NCBI GenBank assembly: GCA_046330435.1
Contig: JAXLST010000016.1
Coordinates: forward strand, 1-64,000
Source: Ga0077560 sp046330435
Lineage (GTDB): Bacteria > Actinomycetota > Thermoleophilia > Miltoncostaeales > Miltoncostaeaceae
Length of the DNA stretch: 64,000 nucleotides
Direction of reading: 5' to 3'
Shown: piece after piece, positions 50,708 to 59,398 of the stretch
Layout of the letters: every line of letters begins with the position of its first letter
Numbering within the stretch: position 1 is the first letter of the stretch
Translations under genes and position numbers: made by a program
Notes under the pieces: generated by a model
What the model was told of the DNA's origin: nothing
The model's input: the letters and a program-made list of their open reading frames with translations, nothing else
The model's database searches: none

Positions 50708-53136
50708 TGGGCGGCGCGGCGAGCGTGGAGATCACGCTCGAGGCCCCGGACGGATGCGGCGCGTGCCTTGACAGGTTGCGGGAGGGCCTCGAAGCGCACC
50801 GCGGAGTGCTGGCCGTTGAGGCGAGCGACCGCACCGACCGCATGGTGATCCGCATCGATGCCGAGCTCTGCTCGGCGACGTGCCTGGATCAGACGGTCCT
50901 GGAAATCCGCAGAACCCTCGAGGACACCTACGCCCATGACGTGGTCGGTGTCGAGGGCATGGACTGCGCCGACTGCGCCAGGACGATCGAGCGGGCCGTG
51001 GGCCGGGTGCCAGGTGTGAGCCAGGTGTCGGTGGGGTTCCCGTCCGGCGCCATGCGGGTGGAGTACCAGCCGGCGCTGGTCCAGGCGGACCGGATCCGCG
51101 CGCAGGTGATGCGGCTGGGCTACCGCGTGCCGGGGGCCGGGCCTCGCCCGGCGGGGCGGCGGCCGTCCCGCACCCGAGTGACGATCCTCGCCTCGATGCT
51201 GACGGCGCTTGCGGCGGTCGTCGGCCTGATGAGCGAGCGGACGGCGTTGCCGCTGTACCTGGCGGCGGTGCTGCTGGCCGGTGTGCCCATCGCCCGGGCG
51301 GGCATCCAGGCGGTCCTCGCAACGCGCCGTCCTGAGATCAAGCTGCTGATGACCATCGCCGTGGTTGGCGCGGCCGCGATCGGGGCGTGGTTGGAGGCAG
51401 CCCTGGTGGTGGTGCTGTTCTCCATCGGGGAGATCCTGGAGGGACGCGCTGCAGCGCGCGCGCGCAGCGAGCTTGCCGGTCTCGTGGACCTCACCCCGGC
51501 CACCGCCCGCCTGCGACGGCGCCGTGGCGACGGGGTGTTCGCGGTGTTCACCGAGACCGAGATACCGGTCGCCGAGCTGGCGGTCGGGGATGCCGTGGTG
51601 GTCCGCCCGGGCGAGCGGATCCCGGTTGACGGCGTCGTTCGTGACGGCGCGGGGGCGGTGGACCAAGCGGCGATCACCGGAGAATCGGTCCCCGTCGACG
51701 TGGCCCCCGGCACCCCGGTGTTCGCGGGAACGTTGAACCGACAGGGTCTGCTGGTCATCGAGGCGAGCCGCGCCCCCGGCGACACCACGCTCGACCGCAT
51801 CGCGGCGCTGGTCTCCGAGGCGCAGGCCAGCAGGTCTCCCTCGGAGCGCTGGGTCGACACCTTCGCCCGCCGGTACACGCCGGCGGTGATCGGTTTGGCC
51901 GTGGCCGTTGCAGTGCTCTCCCCACCTCTGCTGGGCGCCGGCTGGGGAACCGCCTTCTACGACGCTCTGGCACTGCTCATCCTGGCGTGCCCATGCGCGC
52001 TGGTGCTCTCCACCCCGGTGACGATCGCCTCCGCGCTGGCGCGCGCGTCGGCGGCGGGCGTGCTGGTCAAAGGCGGCGCGCATCTTGAGGCGGCTGCCGC
52101 GTTGCAGACCGTGGCGTTTGACAAGACAGGGACGATCACCAGCGGTCGACCCGCTGTGACCTCCGTGCACGCCGCCTCGCTCGTGTCGGAGATGGAGGTG
52201 CTCGCTCTGGCAGCCGCGGTGGAGCACGGCTCAGAGCACCCTCTGGCCACGGCGATCACCAGTGAGGCCGTGGCCCGCGGCCTCGAGATCCGGCCGGTAC
52301 GCGAGTTCGCGGCTCTCACCGGGCTGGGTGCCGCCGGAGTCATCGACGGCCGGCGGGTGACCGTCGGTGATGCGCGACTCGTCGGTGGTCTGCCAGAGGA
52401 GATCTCGGGCCTGGTGCAACGTCAGCGCGGTGAGGGACAGACCGTCGTCGTGGTCGTCGTGGACGACCTGATCGCCGGCGTGATCGCCATCGCCGACACG
52501 GTCCGGCCCGAGGCCGCGGAGTCGGTCGCCGCGCTCCACACGATGGGCATCCGGACGGTGATGCTCACCGGAGACAACCCGTTGACCGCCGCCGGTGTGG
52601 CGAACCAGGTAGGGGTCGCCGACGTCTTCGCAGGCCTGCTGCCCGCCCAGAAGGCCGCGCACGTGGCGTCCCTCCCATCTCCTGCGATGGTGGGAGACGG
52701 GGTGAACGACGCTCCCGCGCTGGCCGCCGCATCAGTGGGGATGGCGATGGGCACCGCCGGCAGCGACACCGCCTTGGAGGTCGCCGATGTCGCGGTGATG
52801 GGCGACGACCTGAGGAAGGTCCCGGCCCTGGTCGGCCTCGCCCGGTGGACGCGACTGGCCGTGCGGCAGAACATCTGGATATCGCTGGCGACAAAGGCGG
52901 CCGCGGCGCTCCTGCTGGCCGGTGGCGCGCTGCCCCTGTGGGGGGCGGTGGTCTCCGACGTCGGCGCGAGCCTGATCGTCGTCGGCAACGGGCTGCGGCT
53001 CCTCCGGGGGCGCCCGGTCACTGGGGCGGCGCGGAGCTGGCCATTGCTGACTCCAGCACCTCTCATGCCCCGTACCGCCACCGCCCAGCTCGATCACGGC
53101 GCCGGCGAGTCCTGCGGGGGCTGCACCACCGGCTGA
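50707..53136 (+). CDS. cadA: P1B-type Zn2+/Cd2+/Pb2+-transporting ATPase
   Basis: The 809-residue pump has two N-terminal HMA domains: the first has a displaced CGACL, the second a canonical GMDCADC. The actuator shows ITGES, the transmembrane metal site CPC is at 428-430, the phosphorylated Asp472 lies in DKTGT, and SEHPLATA and GDGVNDAPAL follow. A C-terminal extension ends DHGAGESCGGC, an extra soft-metal site. The CPC motif with no CopA-type helix 7/8 Tyr-Asn or Met-Ser-Ser places it in the Zn/Cd/Pb subgroup. The start overlaps the CDF stop by one base (TGATG). Confidence 0.93.
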   Translation: MGGAASVEITLEAPDGCGACLDRLREGLEAHRGVLAVEASDRTDRMVIRIDAELCSATCLDQTVLEIRRTLEDTYAHDVVGVEGMDCADCARTIERAVGRVPGVSQVSVGFPSGAMRVEYQPALVQADRIRAQVMRLGYRVPGAGPRPAGRRPSRTRVTILASMLTALAAVVGLMSERTALPLYLAAVLLAGVPIARAGIQAVLATRRPEIKLLMTIAVVGAAAIGAWLEAALVVVLFSIGEILEGRAAARARSELAGLVDLTPATARLRRRRGDGVFAVFTETEIPVAELAVGDAVVVRPGERIPVDGVVRDGAGAVDQAAITGESVPVDVAPGTPVFAGTLNRQGLLVIEASRAPGDTTLDRIAALVSEAQASRSPSERWVDTFARRYTPAVIGLAVAVAVLSPPLLGAGWGTAFYDALALLILACPCALVLSTPVTIASALARASAAGVLVKGGAHLEAAAALQTVAFDKTGTITSGRPAVTSVHAASLVSEMEVLALAAAVEHGSEHPLATAITSEAVARGLEIRPVREFAALTGLGAAGVIDGRRVTVGDARLVGGLPEEISGLVQRQRGEGQTVVVVVVDDLIAGVIAIADTVRPEAAESVAALHTMGIRTVMLTGDNPLTAAGVANQVGVADVFAGLLPAQKAAHVASLPSPAMVGDGVNDAPALAAASVGMAMGTAGSDTALEVADVAVMGDDLRKVPALVGLARWTRLAVRQNIWISLATKAAAALLLAGGALPLWGAVVSDVGASLIVVGNGLRLLRGRPVTGAARSWPLLTPAPLMPRTATAQLDHGAGESCGGCTTG

Positions 53137-53212
53137 CCAATCTCCCGGAGAAGCGGCCCGCGCTCCCGCACCGGGGCTCGGGTACATCGGCGACACGCGT
53201 TCCGGACGTGAG

Positions 53213-53418
53213 ATGCGACAGAACCTGAGCTGGGCCGTGGGGTACAACGCGACCGCGCTCCCGATCGCCGCTGGCCTATTCGTGCCGGCGTTCGAACTGA
53301 TGCCCCGACCTGAGATCGCGGCCCTCACGACGTCCGGGTCGAGTTCGTCCTGGCGGTGAACGCGCTCGCCCTCAAGCGCCTCGGGCTTCCGAAGGCGCGG
53401 CGGCACCCGGCGGGCTGA
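53213..53418 (+). pseudogene. C-terminal relic of a second P1B metal ATPase, frameshifted
   Basis: The frame from 53213 reads MRQNLSWAVGYNATALPIAA, then GLFVPAFELMPRPEIAAL, the RQN-WA-GYN helix-7 pattern of copper-type P1B ATPases. A frameshift near 53340 is needed to continue VLAVNALALKRLGLP to a TGA at 53416-53418. No ATPase core precedes it, since the upstream 80 bases follow directly after the intact cadA stop. It is a degenerate 3' fragment, perhaps left by recombination between tandem ATPase genes. Confidence 0.7.
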
Positions 53419-53425
53419 CGACCGA

Positions 53426-54859
53426 CTACGGCGCGGCGGCACTCCGGGGTCCGTCCGGCTCCCGGGCCCGACGAGACGTTCCTCCCTCGATGGAACCTTC
53501 GGCAATGACGGGCTGGGGCGGGGTGATCAGAGGAAGGCGGAGATCGAAGCGGGTGCGTCGCTCGTCGGCGGTCAGTGAGAGGGAGCCGCCCATCTGCTCG
53601 GCGAGTTGTCGCGCAATCGTGAGCCCCAGGCCGAGCCCCTCCTCTTCGGCGATGCGGGCATTGGAACCCCGGAAGAACCGTTCAAACACGCGTTTGCCCT
53701 CGGGGCCTGCCAAAGCGCCGCCCTCATCGGCCACCGAGAGGCGTGCGACTCCGGCGGCCGTGCATGTCTCGAGATGGACCTGGCTTCCCGCTGGGGCGTA
53801 CTTCGCGGCGTTGGTGAGCAGGTTCGTGATGATGCGGTCCAGGGCGAGCGGGTCACCGAGCACGAAACACGTCGCCAGGCGCTGGGTGAGGTGGATTCCC
53901 CGTTGCTCGAGTGCCGGCCGCACAGCCGGCACCGCGTGAGCAACCGCTTCCGCGAAGTCGAGTCGTTCACGTCTGAGCGGGGGAGCTTCAGCTCGTTCTT
54001 CGGCCAGCACTTCGATCTCTCCGATGAGCCGGCCGAGCCGAAGCGTGGTGGCGTGAAGTGCCGCGATGCTTGCGTCGCCCGGTTCGACGATGCCGTCCTG
54101 CATGGCCTCGAGGCGACCCTGGATCAGCATGACCGGGGTGCGCAACTCGTGTGCCAGGTCCTGGGCGAGCTGCAGGCGCGCCAGGCGTTGTCGCTCCAAA
54201 TCGGTTGCCAGCCGGTGCAGGGAGTCACCGACCTGCCGGAGCTCCGGCGGCCCACCATTGGGAGCGGGGTGCGGCTCACCTGACCGGGTGAGCCCTCGGG
54301 CGAACGTCGCCATACGGCTCATGGGGCGAGCCAACCAGGATGCCGTGACGACGCCGACGACGGCGGCGACCAGCGCCGCGATGAGGGCTGCGAGAAGGTG
54401 GAGGCGATCGAGCTCGGAGGCGAACCGGTCATCGGTCGGGGTTCGGACCGTCGACGGGAAGGCGAACCCCTCAAGGCGCCCCACAAGTCTCCCGGAGTCA
54501 TCCCGCACGGCACCGGTGAACACCCGATCCAGCGTGCGCCCGGGCGCCGCCTTCGTCGTGTCCAGGAGCACCTGCCCGTCGGGAGCGGTGAGCCGATAGT
54601 CGTACCCGGACACGGCGAGGTCGTGCGCGAGGAGGTCGAGACCGCGGGCGGTCCAGGCGCTTCCGCCGCTGCGGAACGAGCCTTCGGTGGCGGAGAGGGC
54701 CGACCGTCCGGCATCCGTTGCCCGATCGCGCAGGTACGCGTCCACCGTCTGGTGGAGACCATGGGACGTCAGGATGGATGTGACGACGGCCGCCAGGGCG
54801 ACAACCGCCACGAATGCCACGACCAGGCGCGCTCGGAGGGTTGGGCTGCGGAAGCTCAT
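53426..54859 (-). CDS. Two-component sensor histidine kinase
   Basis: From ATG 54859 the kinase has 477 residues. Two membrane helices (about 12-32 and 152-178) flank a periplasmic sensor domain. A HAMP segment, an H-box with the phosphoacceptor His237 (AQDLAHELRTPVMLI), an N-box (LLTNAAKYAP) and ATP-binding GLGLGLTIARQLAEQMGG follow. The signal is unknown, but the metal island makes a copper or heavy-metal signal plausible. It overlaps its response regulator by ATGA. Confidence 0.92.
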   Translation of the reverse strand: MSFRSPTLRARLVVAFVAVVALAAVVTSILTSHGLHQTVDAYLRDRATDAGRSALSATEGSFRSGGSAWTARGLDLLAHDLAVSGYDYRLTAPDGQVLLDTTKAAPGRTLDRVFTGAVRDDSGRLVGRLEGFAFPSTVRTPTDDRFASELDRLHLLAALIAALVAAVVGVVTASWLARPMSRMATFARGLTRSGEPHPAPNGGPPELRQVGDSLHRLATDLERQRLARLQLAQDLAHELRTPVMLIQGRLEAMQDGIVEPGDASIAALHATTLRLGRLIGEIEVLAEERAEAPPLRRERLDFAEAVAHAVPAVRPALEQRGIHLTQRLATCFVLGDPLALDRIITNLLTNAAKYAPAGSQVHLETCTAAGVARLSVADEGGALAGPEGKRVFERFFRGSNARIAEEEGLGLGLTIARQLAEQMGGSLSLTADERRTRFDLRLPLITPPQPVIAEGSIEGGTSRRAREPDGPRSAAAP

Positions 54860-55551
54860 GTGTCCTGGAATCGATAGCCCGCGCCGTACACCGTGCGGAC
54901 CAGGTCCGCCGCACCGGCCCGGCACCCGTCGAGTTTGCGGCGGATGTTCTTCACATGGGCATCGATCGTGCGGTCCCCTGCGGCGGTCTCCGATCCGAGG
55001 GCCGACAGGCGGAGCTCTTCTCGGGATCGCAGCCGACCGGGGGGGCGGACCAGGACCGCCAGGATCCGGAACTCGGTGGCGGTGAGCTCGAGGTCATGTC
55101 CGGCGAGGTGGGCGCGCATTGCTCCGAGGTCGAGCTCGAGCCTGCCCTCGTCCAGCACGAGGACTTCGGCGGGCGGCATGCCCTCGCCGCCGGCGCGGCG
55201 CATGACCGCACGGGCACGGGCCACCAACTCTCGTGGAGAGAAGGGCTTGACCAGAAAGTCGTCGGCACCGAGTGCCAGGCCCCGCAGGCGGTCGGCCTCG
55301 GCGGACCGAGCGGTGAGCATGATGATCGGCACATCCGAGGTGCGCCGGATCGTGGCGCACACCTCTTCGCCTGAGAGGTCCGGGAGCATCAGATCGAGGA
55401 TGATCAGATCCGGGGGCTGAAGGGCGATGACGTCCAAGGCGCGCTGGCCGGTCGCCGCTCTGCGAACGGCGAACTCCGCCCGGGTGAGGTATGCGGAGGC
55501 GATATCGAGGATCTCGGGCTCGTCATCGACGATCAGGACGGACCAGGGCAT
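54856..55551 (-). CDS. OmpR/PhoB-family response regulator
   Basis: The 231-residue regulator has a receiver domain with acidic pocket (Asp9, Asp10), phosphoacceptor Asp53 in LIILDLMLPD, Thr/Ala in MLTARS, and KPFSPRELVARA. A Trans_reg_C winged helix ends VRTVYGAGYRFQD. It pairs with the overlapping kinase. It lies 27 bases after the DUF305-like gene, so all three form one leftward operon. The 11-base-spaced repeat at 56228-56244 is a candidate autoregulatory site. Confidence 0.93.
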   Translation of the reverse strand: MPWSVLIVDDEPEILDIASAYLTRAEFAVRRAATGQRALDVIALQPPDLIILDLMLPDLSGEEVCATIRRTSDVPIIMLTARSAEADRLRGLALGADDFLVKPFSPRELVARARAVMRRAGGEGMPPAEVLVLDEGRLELDLGAMRAHLAGHDLELTATEFRILAVLVRPPGRLRSREELRLSALGSETAAGDRTIDAHVKNIRRKLDGCRAGAADLVRTVYGAGYRFQDT

Positions 55552-55578
55552 TCGGGCGTTTCCTCTCGGAGCGGACCG

Positions 55579-56211
55579 TCAGGGGGCTGCGAGTCGCAGG
55601 GCCCGCCTCCGGTCCGCCCGCTCTGCGTCGATGATGGCACGCACCCGATCGGCCACCGCGGGCGACGGATTCCCGTCGAGGAAGTTGCGGGAGAGGTCGA
55701 TCCCGGCCTCCTGCAGCCGGACGATCTCACCGAGGAAGGCGGCGTCGACATCGGATGCCCGGAACACCTCGCCCGGTGCGCTGACGAACCCCGCCTGCCG
55801 AAGGTCGGACTCCGTCGGCACGGGCCACACGGGCCGGTCCTGGAGCGTGCGGAGCCACTGGAGTCGCGTGCCCAGCCCGGCGGAGAGACGCCGTGCGAAC
55901 CCGCGCACCTCGGGGCGCCGCCCCCTCGCACGCTCCACCGCGACCAGGTCACGCATTGCCTGTTGATGGGCGACCATCAGTGCCCCGTAGGCGTCCATTG
56001 CCCCGTCGCCGACCGCGCTCACCAACCGGGCGGGCGGGCCCGCCGGTTCCACCCCCGCGGCGGAGGATGGACGAGGTCGGTCGCCATCGTGCGCGGTGAA
56101 CGCCCGGAGCAGGCCCGTCACGGAAGTGCCCGTGACGACCAGGGCCGCCGCGATCATGACCACAGCTTGCCCGGTGTCGTGTCGGCCGTCCCGTCGCTTC
56201 ACCCGCCACAT
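55579..56211 (-). CDS. DUF305-like membrane-anchored protein (divergent)
   Basis: From ATG 56211 the protein has 210 residues, with one N-terminal membrane helix (about 15-37) and a helical extracytoplasmic domain. The segment YGALMVAHQQAMRDLVAVER echoes DUF305 metal-binding helices (MIPHHQQAI-type), and a second half DAAFLGEIVRLQEAGIDLSR matches the second DUF305 repeat with the key histidines lost. It looks like a degenerate paralogue of the DUF305 gene divergently encoded at 56384. It heads the operon with the response regulator and kinase, and may act as a sensor accessory. Confidence 0.6.
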   Translation of the reverse strand: MWRVKRRDGRHDTGQAVVMIAAALVVTGTSVTGLLRAFTAHDGDRPRPSSAAGVEPAGPPARLVSAVGDGAMDAYGALMVAHQQAMRDLVAVERARGRRPEVRGFARRLSAGLGTRLQWLRTLQDRPVWPVPTESDLRQAGFVSAPGEVFRASDVDAAFLGEIVRLQEAGIDLSRNFLDGNPSPAVADRVRAIIDAERADRRRALRLAAP

Positions 56212-56227
56212 CCTGGGCTGCAATCGC

Positions 56228-56244
56228 GAAGGCAATGTGAAGGC
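56228..56244. promoter_or_regulatory. Direct repeat GAAGGC x2 at 11-base spacing
   Basis: GAAGGC occurs at 56228-56233 and 56239-56244. OmpR-family regulators bind tandem half-sites about 11 bases apart, and this pair lies in the divergent promoter region between the regulator operon and the DUF305 gene. The assignment is by spacing and location only. Confidence 0.3.
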
Positions 56245-56383
56245 GACCGGCGGCGGCTTGGCGGAACAGGGTCGCATCGTTCCCAGCCGCCTTGAAAGCC
56301 GGGGGTGGGACGGGAACATTGGGACCGCATGGCCTTTCCGCCACGCCCGCGACCTGGCGGCGTTGCTCACAAAGGAGCGGAAC

Positions 56384-57067
56384 GTGACTCGCAACAGGCT
56401 CACCGCCATCGTGGTGTTGGCCATCCTGGCAATCGCCGGGGGGGTGGCCTTTGCCGTCTCGCAGGGCGGCGACCACATGGGCGGCAACGGCATGGCGCGC
56501 CATGAGTCGGGGGCCATGTCCGGGATGGCGGGCCCGGCCTGGACCGGGAGCATGATGGACATGGGCGGAATGCCCGGCATGAGCATGAACGGCAACGGCG
56601 CGATGCTCATGGACGAGCGGGCGTTCCTGGCCATGATGGTTCCGCATCACCAGATGGCGGTGGAGATGGCACGGATCGTGCTCGACCGCGGCCGCGACGC
56701 AGAGGTGAAGGAGATGGCTCGCGCCGTCATCACCGATCAGGAGAAGGAGATCGGGCAGATGCGCGGCTGGTACCGCGACTGGTTCGGGGGGACCGACCCG
56801 CCCCAGATCGACATGTCGGGCGCGATGATGATGATGGGGATGTCGGGGGACATGGGCGAACTCGAGTCCACCAACGAGCCCGACCGGGTCTTCCTTCGCA
56901 TGATGATCCCCCACCATGCCGGGGCGCTGTTGATGGCCGACGCCGTGCTCGCCGGTTCGCCTCGAGCCGAGGTGGCCGCCCTCGCCACCGCAATCGTCGC
57001 GGCCCAGAGCACCGAGATCGGCGACATGCAGCGGGTCCGCGTGCGAATCGCTCCGCCCCTTGGCTGA
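56384..57067 (+). CDS. DUF305 metal-binding-type secreted protein
   Basis: From GTG 56384, with AAGGAG upstream, the protein has 227 residues. A signal/anchor helix precedes a very Met/His-rich stretch (MDMGGMPGMSMNGNGAMLMD) and two DUF305 repeats, AFLAMMVPHHQMAVEMARIV and FLRMMIPHHAGALLMADAVL, each with the HH ligands intact. DUF305 proteins are ferritin-like bundles often found with copper resistance genes. Met/His wealth supports copper binding outside the membrane. It overlaps the next gene by 8 bases. Confidence 0.85.
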   Translation: MTRNRLTAIVVLAILAIAGGVAFAVSQGGDHMGGNGMARHESGAMSGMAGPAWTGSMMDMGGMPGMSMNGNGAMLMDERAFLAMMVPHHQMAVEMARIVLDRGRDAEVKEMARAVITDQEKEIGQMRGWYRDWFGGTDPPQIDMSGAMMMMGMSGDMGELESTNEPDRVFLRMMIPHHAGALLMADAVLAGSPRAEVAALATAIVAAQSTEIGDMQRVRVRIAPPLG

Positions 57068-57956
57068 CGCCGCCGGCAGGGGCACCGCGTCGAGGTCGAG
57101 AGCGGTCGCCGGCGCCGCTCTCGGCGCGGTGCTGCTCTGGGGGAGCGGATGCGGAGGCTCGGATCAGGGCACCTCCTCCGGGCCCGCCACCTCCGAGGAC
57201 CCCGGACCGATCCACGTCCACGCCGTCGGGGTCGATCCTGCGGATCCCGACAGCGTGGTCCTGGCCACCCACACGGGGCTGTTCCGATGGTCTGAGGACG
57301 CTGACAGGCCCGAGCTCATCGGGACGCTTCGGCAGGACACCATGGGGTTCACCGTCATCGGCCCCCAGCGATACCTCGGATCGGGCCACCCCGACCTGCG
57401 GACAGGCCAGCCGCCCCTGCTCGGCCTGATCTCCAGCACGGACGGTGGACGCAGCTGGTCACCCGTGTCGCTGCTGGGTGAGGTTGACTTCCACATTCTG
57501 AGGGCCGCTGGCAGCCGTGTGGTCGGCATGGACTCCCAGACCGGTTCGGTGTTCGTCAGCGACGACGCCGGCAGACGCTGGGTCAGACGCACGCCCCCCG
57601 GGGAACTGGTGGACATGGTGCTGGACCCGGCCGACGCCGACCATATCCTGGCGTCCACCCCCGCCGCCCTGCTCATATCCAGAGACGCCGGACGGACGTG
57701 GGCCCCCTCACCCGGCGGCGCCGGCCACCTGGCCTGGCCGCGGAGGGACACCGTGTTCCGGGTCGGTCCCGACGGCCAGGTCAGCGCCAGCCGAGACGGT
57801 GGCCGGACCTGGAAAACGCGGGGACGCATCGACGGTGAGCCGTCGGCGTTCACCGCAATCGACGCCTCCAGACTGCTCGTGACCACCCACGACGGGGTTC
57901 TCATAGAGTCACGCGACGGCGGAGCCCGCTGGACGACGCTCGCCGATCTGGACTGA
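57060..57956 (+). CDS. BNR/sialidase-fold lipoprotein (F510_1955-like)
   Basis: The 298-residue protein starts at TTG 57060, overlapping the DUF305 gene by 8 bases. A basic N-terminus, a hydrophobic stretch and a lipobox-like GSGCGG near residue 31 indicate a lipoprotein. The rest is a beta-propeller with Asp-box repeats: SSTDGGRSWSPV, VSDDAGRRWVRR, SRDAGRTWAPS, SRDGGRTWKTRG and SRDGGARWTTL. This group frequently neighbours DUF305 and copper genes. No sialidase catalytic residues are apparent, so the function is unknown. Confidence 0.8.
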   Translation: MADAAGRGTASRSRAVAGAALGAVLLWGSGCGGSDQGTSSGPATSEDPGPIHVHAVGVDPADPDSVVLATHTGLFRWSEDADRPELIGTLRQDTMGFTVIGPQRYLGSGHPDLRTGQPPLLGLISSTDGGRSWSPVSLLGEVDFHILRAAGSRVVGMDSQTGSVFVSDDAGRRWVRRTPPGELVDMVLDPADADHILASTPAALLISRDAGRTWAPSPGGAGHLAWPRRDTVFRVGPDGQVSASRDGGRTWKTRGRIDGEPSAFTAIDASRLLVTTHDGVLIESRDGGARWTTLADLD

Positions 57957-57958
57957 GG

Positions 57959-59146
57959 CTACGGCCGGACCGCCCCCTGGTAGTCGCTTCGGCCGGCCAT
58001 CGAGCTGATCTTCACCACATCGCCGGTCTGCGGCGCGTGGATCATCTGACCGCCGCCGATGTAGATCCCCATGTGCCCGAGGTCCGGCCGGTAGAACACG
58101 AGGTCCCCCGGCCGCAGGTCGCCCGCCGGCACTCGCGGGAACGCCGACCAGATCGCGCCGGTGTAGTGCGGCACCGACTTCCCGATCTTGGCGTAGACGA
58201 AGCTGGCCAGGCCGGAGCAGTCGAAACCCGATGGGGAGGCACCGCCCCAGAGATACGGGACACCGAGGTACTGCATCGCCAGTCCCACGACCGTGGCGTT
58301 CTCATTCCCGGCAGCCGCCGGCTCGGCGGGCTTCGCCGCCGGAGCCGACGCGGGCGGATCGGAGGTCGATGCGGGGGCAGGGGTGACGGGCGCCGGCCGT
58401 GGAGCGACGGGCTGTGACCTCGTTGCCGCCCGCTGGCCGGCAACGGCGCGCCGTCGTTCCTGCTCTGCGATCAGCCGGTCCCGGGCTTGGTCGGCGGCGA
58501 TCGCGCGACGAAGGTCCGCGCGTGCTCCGGCGAGAAGCGCTGCCCGACGCTGAAGCGAGGCCAGCACAGCGTCGCGGCGTCGACCCGCCTCCTGCTGGGC
58601 CTCCCGCGCTTTCGCACGGTCGGCGATGAGCTCGACGCGCACGGTCTCAAGACGCACCAGCGTGGTCCGGATGTCGGAGACGATGGCTCCGTCACGTTCC
58701 CCGATCCGCTCGATCAGCCGGACACTGTCGACGGCCGAGGTAATGCTGCCGCTCTCCAGCAGCAGCTCGACCGCGGAGGGCGTGGGCGAGCGGTAAATGT
58801 CCCGCACCCGTTCGGCCAGGGCTTCGCGCGCCCCGGCGAGCCGCTTCTCCGAGCTCGCCAGCAGCTCGCCGTTGGCCCGGATCCGGCCCTCAGCCTGCTC
58901 ACGCCTCCAGCGGGCGCCGTTGAACGCCTCGGTGGCCTTCTCCGCCTCGACATCGGCGGCGTCGAGCTGAGCCTTCAGCCGCTCGACCTCCGACCGCACG
59001 GTCTCGACCGAGGACGGCTGCCCGGTGATGCGCGCAGCACCTCCGGCCGCGCCGATCAGCGTGCCGACCGCAATGGCGAGCGCCGCACGGAGCGCCGGCC
59101 GCGTGCGAGATGCACGGCTCCCGGCGTCTCTGGTCTGGGCGGGCAT
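57959..59146 (-). CDS. PcsB-like coiled-coil NlpC/P60 peptidoglycan hydrolase
   Basis: The 395-residue secreted protein has a signal/anchor (about 20-40), a long coiled coil (45-250) containing SGSITSAVDSVRLIERIGER, an Ala/Pro linker and a C-terminal NlpC/P60 domain (YLWGGASPSGFDCSGLASFV with the nucleophile Cys, GHMGIYIGGGQMIHAP with the His). It is the usual RipA/PcsB design for septal wall cleavage. The coiled coil is closely related to that of the M23 protein at 43404-44675, but the catalytic domain is different. It converges with the BNR gene across 2 bases. Confidence 0.9.
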   Translation of the reverse strand: MPAQTRDAGSRASRTRPALRAALAIAVGTLIGAAGGAARITGQPSSVETVRSEVERLKAQLDAADVEAEKATEAFNGARWRREQAEGRIRANGELLASSEKRLAGAREALAERVRDIYRSPTPSAVELLLESGSITSAVDSVRLIERIGERDGAIVSDIRTTLVRLETVRVELIADRAKAREAQQEAGRRRDAVLASLQRRAALLAGARADLRRAIAADQARDRLIAEQERRRAVAGQRAATRSQPVAPRPAPVTPAPASTSDPPASAPAAKPAEPAAAGNENATVVGLAMQYLGVPYLWGGASPSGFDCSGLASFVYAKIGKSVPHYTGAIWSAFPRVPAGDLRPGDLVFYRPDLGHMGIYIGGGQMIHAPQTGDVVKISSMAGRSDYQGAVRP

Positions 59147-59398
59147 CGGGCAACGATAGGTGCGCGACGCGTCCGCGATGCCGTTCCCGCCACGGATGCT
59201 TACGGTTCAGGTGCCGTCCACACAGCCGGATTCATGCTCGCTTCACATACTGCGGTCCCACCGCAGCGCGGCGGTAAGGCTCCGGCGCACCCGCGGTCGG
59301 CGCTCACCCACCCGAGGGTCGGTACTCCTCGGGCCTCCCGGCGGCGAGTCTGACTCCACTCGCCGGGGGAACGCCCGGCGCTCGGAGCGGAGCACGCC
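59147..59398. other. 252-base divergent intergenic region
   Basis: It separates the NlpC/P60 gene from the metallopeptidase-like pseudogene and presumably carries their promoters. No strong inverted or direct repeat was noticed. Confidence 0.35.
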
